Source: Pseudomonadota bacterium (GTDB lineage: Bacteria; Pseudomonadota; Gammaproteobacteria; Burkholderiales; Burkholderiaceae_C). Taken from it: DNA of 64,000 bases. The notes below the pieces were generated by a model, which had not been told where the DNA came from, ran no database searches, and saw nothing but the letters and a program-made list of their open reading frames with translations. Positions 59,507 through 64,000 of the stretch are shown here, one piece after another. The stretch spans positions 62,001-126,000 of the forward strand of contig JAFEEG010000042.1 of assembly GCA_018241225.1 (NCBI GenBank), in the 5' to 3' direction. Both the position numbers and the translations under genes were made by a program. Every line of letters starts with the position of its first letter. Within the stretch, counting starts at the first letter, position 1.

Positions 59507-61846
59507 TCAGAACCGGTCGGCCATCCCCATGGCCGGGTCGCTCACTGCGTGGCGGCCGGTCTCGACCCGCCCTGCCAGGCGCCGGTAGAAGGCCGCACTG
59601 GCATCGCAGCGCACCTCGAAGTCGTACCACTGGCCGGTCGACTCCAGGCTCCAGCGCATGGTGGACTCTTCGCCGGCACCCACGCGCACCGACCAGTTGC
59701 CGTCACGCCCGTGCCCCTGCCCCGCGTTGTTGCCATCGTGGGCGTTGCTGTGGCCCGCCGAGCCCAGGAGCTTCGGCAGCGCATAGGCGCCGTTCGATTG
59801 CACGGTGAAGCGGCAGTCGTTGCGACCTTCATTGCGCAGTTGCAGCAGCAGCTCGCCGCGCTTGACGTCGTAGCCCACGCGGATCTCGGGCATGGCCACG
59901 CCGCCGGCGCGCAGCGCGTTCAGGTCGCCCTTGAACTGCCGGTGGTAGCCGTTGGGGCCCAGCACCCACAGGTCGTACAGGCCGGCGTCGTCGGCCATCG
60001 CATTCCAGTAGTCGTTCAACTGCTTGCCGGGCTCGACCATGAAGCGGCGCGGCAGGCGGTCGGCCAGGTGCAGCTTGTCGTAGACGTGGAACACCGCGGC
60101 CGCCTTGCCGCTGTTGGCAAACAGCAGCTGCACCCGGCCGCTCGCCGAATCGCTGCGCGCGCTGGTGTGCAGTTCATACGGCAAGGCACGCGAGGGCCGC
60201 ACGCCGGTGGCCTGCTGGGGCAAGGCAGCGTCGGTGGTGGGCGTGATCTTGGGCATGACCTGCTGCGCAGCGGTGCGCGCATCGACCTCGGCCTTGGTGC
60301 TTCGGCCGGCCAGCGTGGGCAGCGGCTCGTCGTTGGGGCGCTCGAAGTTGAAGGCGCTGGTGAGGTCGCTGCACACCGCGCGGCGGTAGTTGCTGATCTG
60401 CGGCTCCTTCACGCCGAAGACCTGCTCCAGGAACATCAGCGTGGACGTGTGGTCGCACACCTGCGAATTGACCCAGCCGCCGCGGCTCCAGGGCGAGACC
60501 ACCCACATCGGCACGCGCGGGCCGGGGCCGTAGGGGCGGCCGTCCTTGGCCGGCTGGCTCGTGGTGGCCGGGGTGTAGTCGTGGTATTCCACCGCCACGT
60601 CGGCCGCGGCCATGGTGGTGCCGCCCGCCAGCGAGCCGTCGGCATTGCGCGAGGGCGCCGAGGGCGAAGGCAGGTGGTCGAAGAAGCCGTCGTTCTCGTC
60701 GTAGTTGATGAGCAGCACGGTCTTGCTCCACACCTCGGGGTTGGCGGTGAGCGCATCCAGCACTTCCTGCACGTACCAGCCGCCCTTGGCAGGGCTCGAC
60801 GGCCCGGGGTGCTCGCTGTACACCGAGGGCGCGATGATCCACGACACTGCCGGCAGCTTGCCGGCCTGGATGTCCTCGCGGAAGGTCTCGAGAAAGCCGT
60901 AGGGCATGGTGTTGTGAAAGCCCTTGGCCAGCGGGCTGAGCGCATCGTCCACGGCCGCGTCGTAGAACGGCCCGGCGGCAGTCACCGGCTGCGTGATGTC
61001 GGTGGCCGGCACGTACAGCGGCCGGCGCGCGGCCGGCATCTGCTCGATAGCGGCGCGCCAGTGCCGAAAGCTCATCATCTCGTTGCAGCCGTAGTTGTCG
61101 ATCAGGCTCTGGTAGACCTTCCACTTCACGCCGGCCTGCTCCAGGCGGTCTGCGTAGGTGGTCCAGGTCCAGCCCGCGGTGGACGCGCCGATGTCGTTGC
61201 CGCCGTTGAACTGGTTGTTCAGCGCCGCCACTTCCACGCGGCTGCCGTCGGCGGGGCTCGTGCCGTTGGGGCCGTTGGTGCCGCTCCAGTAGAACAGCCG
61301 GTTGGCGATGGTGCCGGTGTGCATGCCGCAGTGGTAGTGGTCGCACAGCGTGAAGGCCTCGGCCAGCGAGCGCTGGAAGCTCACTTCGGCTTCTTCGTAG
61401 TAGCCCAGCGACAGCAGGTTCTTCGCGTCGGGCCACTTGTACATGCGGCCATGGTCCCAGGCGGCCTGCGAGTCGTTCCAGGTGTGCGGCGTGCTGCCGG
61501 CGCGCTGCGCGTTGCCCTTGCTCTCGTCCAGGTGGTAGGGCACGTAGGTGCCGGGCGGCGTGGTCTTGGTGTAGGTCTGGTGGAAGACGGTCTTGCCGTT
61601 GGGCGCGGGCACGGCAAAGCGGTCGCCGAAGCCGCGCACGCCCTTGTAGGTGCCGAAGTAGCTGTCGAAGGAGCGGTTCTCCATCATCAGCAGAACGACG
61701 TGCTTCACGTCCTTGATGGTGCCCGTCTCGCGGTGGGCCGGAATGGCCAGCGCACGGCGGATGCTGGGCGGGAATGCGGTAAGCGTGGCAGCGGCGATGC
61801 CTGTGCCGGTGGCGCTTTGGAGAAAACTGCGACGAGTCGTGGTCAT
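59507..61846 (-). CDS. Tat-exported phospholipase C (phosphocholine-specific type)
   Basis: The 779-residue protein has a Tat signal (TTTRRSFLQSATGTGIAAATL), an acid-phosphatase/phospholipase C domain (about 40-420; VLLMMENRSFDSYFGTY, TIANRLFYWSG, INYDENDGFFDHLPSP) and two C-terminal beta domains (about 525-625 and 640-735) of the DUF756 type found in PlcH/PlcN. It should hydrolyse phosphatidylcholine-like lipids outside the cell. Whether it prefers choline or ethanolamine headgroups cannot be read from sequence. A small lipoprotein gene precedes it on the same strand (42 bp). Confidence 0.92.
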   Translation of the reverse strand: MTTTRRSFLQSATGTGIAAATLTAFPPSIRRALAIPAHRETGTIKDVKHVVLLMMENRSFDSYFGTYKGVRGFGDRFAVPAPNGKTVFHQTYTKTTPPGTYVPYHLDESKGNAQRAGSTPHTWNDSQAAWDHGRMYKWPDAKNLLSLGYYEEAEVSFQRSLAEAFTLCDHYHCGMHTGTIANRLFYWSGTNGPNGTSPADGSRVEVAALNNQFNGGNDIGASTAGWTWTTYADRLEQAGVKWKVYQSLIDNYGCNEMMSFRHWRAAIEQMPAARRPLYVPATDITQPVTAAGPFYDAAVDDALSPLAKGFHNTMPYGFLETFREDIQAGKLPAVSWIIAPSVYSEHPGPSSPAKGGWYVQEVLDALTANPEVWSKTVLLINYDENDGFFDHLPSPSAPSRNADGSLAGGTTMAAADVAVEYHDYTPATTSQPAKDGRPYGPGPRVPMWVVSPWSRGGWVNSQVCDHTSTLMFLEQVFGVKEPQISNYRRAVCSDLTSAFNFERPNDEPLPTLAGRSTKAEVDARTAAQQVMPKITPTTDAALPQQATGVRPSRALPYELHTSARSDSASGRVQLLFANSGKAAAVFHVYDKLHLADRLPRRFMVEPGKQLNDYWNAMADDAGLYDLWVLGPNGYHRQFKGDLNALRAGGVAMPEIRVGYDVKRGELLLQLRNEGRNDCRFTVQSNGAYALPKLLGSAGHSNAHDGNNAGQGHGRDGNWSVRVGAGEESTMRWSLESTGQWYDFEVRCDASAAFYRRLAGRVETGRHAVSDPAMGMADRF

Positions 61847-61888
61847 GGAGTGATGAATCCTCTTCTTCGATTGTTGTTCAAGGAATGT

Positions 61889-62089
61889 TCAAGGGGCGAA
61901 GCGCACGTCGGAGTCGCCGCCGGACCGTGCAGGCGACGACGAGGACGCGTCTTCGGGTTTGCTGAGCGAAGCGCTGCTGCTGTTGCTGCTGCTTGCGCCG
62001 CTGGCATCGCCGCCGCTGCCGCCACAGGCCGCGAGCGCGGCCAGCAGGCAAGCCGCGGCGCAGGCGCGCCACGAGATCAACTTGGACAT
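61889..62089 (-). CDS. Small lipoprotein (66 aa)
   Basis: A lipoprotein signal (RACAAACLLAALAAC, lipidated Cys at about residue 22) is followed by a Ser/Gly/Asp-rich tail with no domain. ATG 62089 is preferred because it starts at the signal; longer in-frame starts to 62182 lack support. It lies 42 bp before the phospholipase C gene and may be co-transcribed with it. Unknown function. Confidence 0.6.
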   Translation of the reverse strand: MSKLISWRACAAACLLAALAACGGSGGDASGASSSNSSSASLSKPEDASSSSPARSGGDSDVRFAP

Positions 62090-62378
62090 GTAGGCAAGAC
62101 TCCTTCTTCCTGGATCGGAGGCGGCAATGCAGACGCGCGAGCGCATCCGCCCTTGTGCTGCTTGCGCAGTCACAAGGGACAAGGCCTCCTGGTGGTTCTT
62201 GGTTAGAGCGTGGCCCTGGCTACTTGCAGGGCATGAGCGAGGCTAAGCATTCGCCATGACAGGTCAACGAACTTGCGATGACTTTGGCGAAGCTGATGCG
62301 TGCACGGAACGAACTGTTGCAGCATGCAACGCCCGGCGAGAACTTAGGAATTCAGAACTTGGGGCCCGGGCGAAGGCC

Positions 62379-63320
62379 TCAGGGCACGGCCACCTTCACG
62401 CTGCCCTGCGCAAAGAAGCAGCGAAGGTTCTCGACGACCAGGTCGGCCATGGCCTGGCGCGTCTCGCGGGTGGCGCTGGCCACGTGGGGCAGCAGCACCA
62501 CGTTGTCGAGCTTGAAGAAGGCTTCGGGTACCTGCGGCTCCTTCTCGAACACATCCAGGCCCGCACCGGCGATGCGGCCTTGCTGCAGCGCGTCGAGCAA
62601 GGCGGCCTCGTCGATGACGGAGCCGCGCGAGATGTTGACGAGAAAGCCCTCGGGGCCCAGCGCCTGGAGCACGCCGGCATCGACCAGCTTGCGCGTCTCG
62701 GGCCCGCCTGCGCTGGCCACCACCAGGAAGTCCGCCCAGCTCGCCAGGCCCTTGAGCGTGGCCTCGTAGCCGAACGGGCTGTCCGGCAGTTCGCGGCGGT
62801 TGTGATAGCGAACCTGCATGTCGAAGCCGCTGGCACGCCGCGCGATCACGCGGCCGATGCGCCCCATGCCCAGAATGCCCAGCTTCTTGCCAGAGACCTG
62901 CGTGGCCAGCGGGTACTGGCCCTTGAGCCAGTCGCCGCGGCGCGTGAAGCGGTCAGCCGCCGAAAAGCGCCGCGCCACGTCGATCACCAGACCGAAGGCG
63001 GTGTCGGCCACGCAGTCGTTGAGCACGTCGGGCGTGTAGCCCACCGGAATGCCGCGCTCGCGCGCCCGCGCCACGTCGATGGCTTCGTAGCCCACGCCGA
63101 AGCTGGAGATCACTCGCAGGTTGGGCAAGGCGTCGATCAGCGCGCGGTCGGCGCCGTAGCGGGCCGAGGCGGTCAGGCCGACGAATTCGTGGCCGTGCTC
63201 GGCAAGCCAGGCGCTGTTGTCCTGCTCGGGGTCGAGCACGTGCACGTCGTAGGCCTGGGCCAGCGCGCTTTCGAGTTGCGGCAGCAGGCGGCCCTTCTGG
63301 AGGATTCGGTGTCGGGTCAT
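62379..63320 (-). CDS. D-2-hydroxyacid dehydrogenase (glyoxylate/hydroxypyruvate reductase type)
   Basis: The 313-residue NAD(P)-dependent enzyme has a dinucleotide motif (GILGMGRIGRVIARRA, GxGxxG) and the catalytic triad Arg (NISRGSVIDE), Glu (GLDVFEKEP) and His (LLPHVASAT). It reduces 2-keto acids or oxidises D-2-hydroxyacids. It lies 31 bp downstream of a Bug-family receptor gene on the same strand, which suggests use of an imported hydroxy or dicarboxylic acid. Exact substrate unknown. Confidence 0.93.
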   Translation of the reverse strand: MTRHRILQKGRLLPQLESALAQAYDVHVLDPEQDNSAWLAEHGHEFVGLTASARYGADRALIDALPNLRVISSFGVGYEAIDVARARERGIPVGYTPDVLNDCVADTAFGLVIDVARRFSAADRFTRRGDWLKGQYPLATQVSGKKLGILGMGRIGRVIARRASGFDMQVRYHNRRELPDSPFGYEATLKGLASWADFLVVASAGGPETRKLVDAGVLQALGPEGFLVNISRGSVIDEAALLDALQQGRIAGAGLDVFEKEPQVPEAFFKLDNVVLLPHVASATRETRQAMADLVVENLRCFFAQGSVKVAVP

Positions 63321-63351
63321 GCGTTGCGGGTCGTCAGGGGTTCAAGTCAAA

Positions 63352-64000
63352 TCAATCGGGCTGGATGCCGGCGTCCTTGGCAACCTTGGCCCACTTGCCC
63401 ATTTCCTGCGCGATGAAGGCAGAGAACTGCTCGGGGGTGCCGCCCACGGGCTCCACGCCCGCGTCCATCAGCCGCTGCTTCACATCGGGCAGCGCGAGGA
63501 TGCGCGTGGTCTCGGCGGCAATCCTGGCCACCACCGGCTTGGGCGTGCCGGCCGGGGCCAGCAGGCCGCCCCAGGTGCTGGTCTCGTAGCCCGGCAGGCC
63601 GGCTTCGGCCATGGTGGGCACATCGGGCAGCATGGCCACGCGCCGGGTCGTGGTGACGGCCAGCGCGCGCATGCCGCCGGACTTCACCTGCGGGCCCACG
63701 GCCGCCAGCGTATCGAACATCAGCGAGACGCGCCCGCTCATCAGGTCGGGGTGGGCGAGCGTGCTGCCCTTGTATGGCACATGGACCATGTCGATGCCGG
63801 TCATGCTCTTGAACAGCTCGCCCGAGAAATGCGGCGCGCCGCCCGAGCCGCTGGACGCGAAGGACAGCTTGCCGGGGTTGGCTTTTCCGTAGGCGATCAG
63901 CTCCTTGAGATTCTTCGCCGGAAACGACGGCGCCACCACCAAGACCAGCGGCACGGCATGCGTCTGCACCACCGGCTCGAAGCTCTTGAGCGTGTCGAAG
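63352..64000 (-). CDS. Bug-family (TctC-like) solute-binding protein, partial
   Basis: The C-terminal about 216 residues of a periplasmic Bug receptor; the N-terminus and signal peptide lie right of the window. Family segments are KPGKLSFASSGSGGAPHF-type (NPGKLSFASSGSGGAPHF), MVHVPYKGSTLAHPDL, GGMRALAVTTTRRVAMLPDV and PTMAEAGLPGYE. Bug proteins bind carboxylates and are very numerous in Comamonadaceae and related betaproteobacteria, often without a dedicated transporter nearby. Followed by a D-2-hydroxyacid dehydrogenase gene. Confidence 0.93.
   Translation of the reverse strand, partial: FDTLKSFEPVVQTHAVPLVLVVAPSFPAKNLKELIAYGKANPGKLSFASSGSGGAPHFSGELFKSMTGIDMVHVPYKGSTLAHPDLMSGRVSLMFDTLAAVGPQVKSGGMRALAVTTTRRVAMLPDVPTMAEAGLPGYETSTWGGLLAPAGTPKPVVARIAAETTRILALPDVKQRLMDAGVEPVGGTPEQFSAFIAQEMGKWAKVAKDAGIQPD

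Overview
The window looks like chromosomal DNA of a high-GC betaproteobacterium of the Comamonadaceae, most probably Variovorax or a close relative. This is inferred from gene content and order (PobA with a divergent IclR regulator, a betaproteobacterial flhDC/fli/che layout, Bug-type solute receptor, Comamonadaceae-style intergenic palindromes). No database search was possible.

Layout. 1-1217: end of a probable lipoprotein gene, a small hypothetical gene, and a tRNA-Asn with its terminator. 1264-3384: divergent IclR regulator and 4-hydroxybenzoate 3-monooxygenase (pobA), with an operator-like triple repeat between them. 3417-7256: an ECF sigma factor/anti-sigma pair (SigF/NrsF type) divergent from a four-gene bufferin operon: bufA1 precursor peptide, bufB MNIO enzyme, bufC partner and a DoxX membrane protein. 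A sequence that exactly fits the SigF-type promoter lies in front of the operon. 7343-17317: a long co-directional pyrimidine block. It holds a Urc1-like GTP cyclohydrolase II homologue, a URC4/DUF1688 protein, uracil phosphoribosyltransferase, a BMP-type ABC importer (receptor, double ATPase, two permeases), a DUF411 protein and a cytosine deaminase. Read together this is uptake of a nucleobase or nucleoside, deamination of cytosine to uracil, conversion to UMP, and ring opening by the URC route.

18316-54573 is an almost uninterrupted flagellar and chemotaxis region. On the minus strand lie flhB-flhA-flhF-flhG-fliA, cheR-cheD-cheB-cheY-cheZ, and flhD-flhC-motA-motB-cheA plus an EAL/HDOD protein. 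Also on minus are fliC, flaG, fliD, fliS, fliT, a FliK-like gene, a stand-alone FlhB C-terminal domain gene, and fliE. On the plus strand lies fliFGHIJKLMNOPQR. FlhDC is the expected master regulator and FliA (sigma-28) the late sigma factor. Good sigma-28 sites precede fliC and cheR. No cheW, chemoreceptor, or flg rod/hook genes are in the window, so the system must be completed elsewhere.

54650-64000 is a mixed accessory/metabolic stretch. It holds an ArsR-family regulator with an SRPBCC partner, a YdeI/OmdA-like protein, an alpha/beta-hydrolase-adenylate cyclase fusion, a GDSL esterase, several uncharacterised proteins, a Tat-exported phospholipase C with a small lipoprotein, a D-2-hydroxyacid dehydrogenase, and a truncated Bug-family receptor at the right edge.

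The most interesting items are the bufferin copper-defence operon with its matching sigma-factor promoter, the bacterial URC-type uracil catabolism block joined to its own importer and cytosine deaminase, an FlhF with a roughly 410-residue extra C-terminus next to an FlhG with a degraded Walker A motif, and a nested inverted-repeat element between flhB and cheZ.
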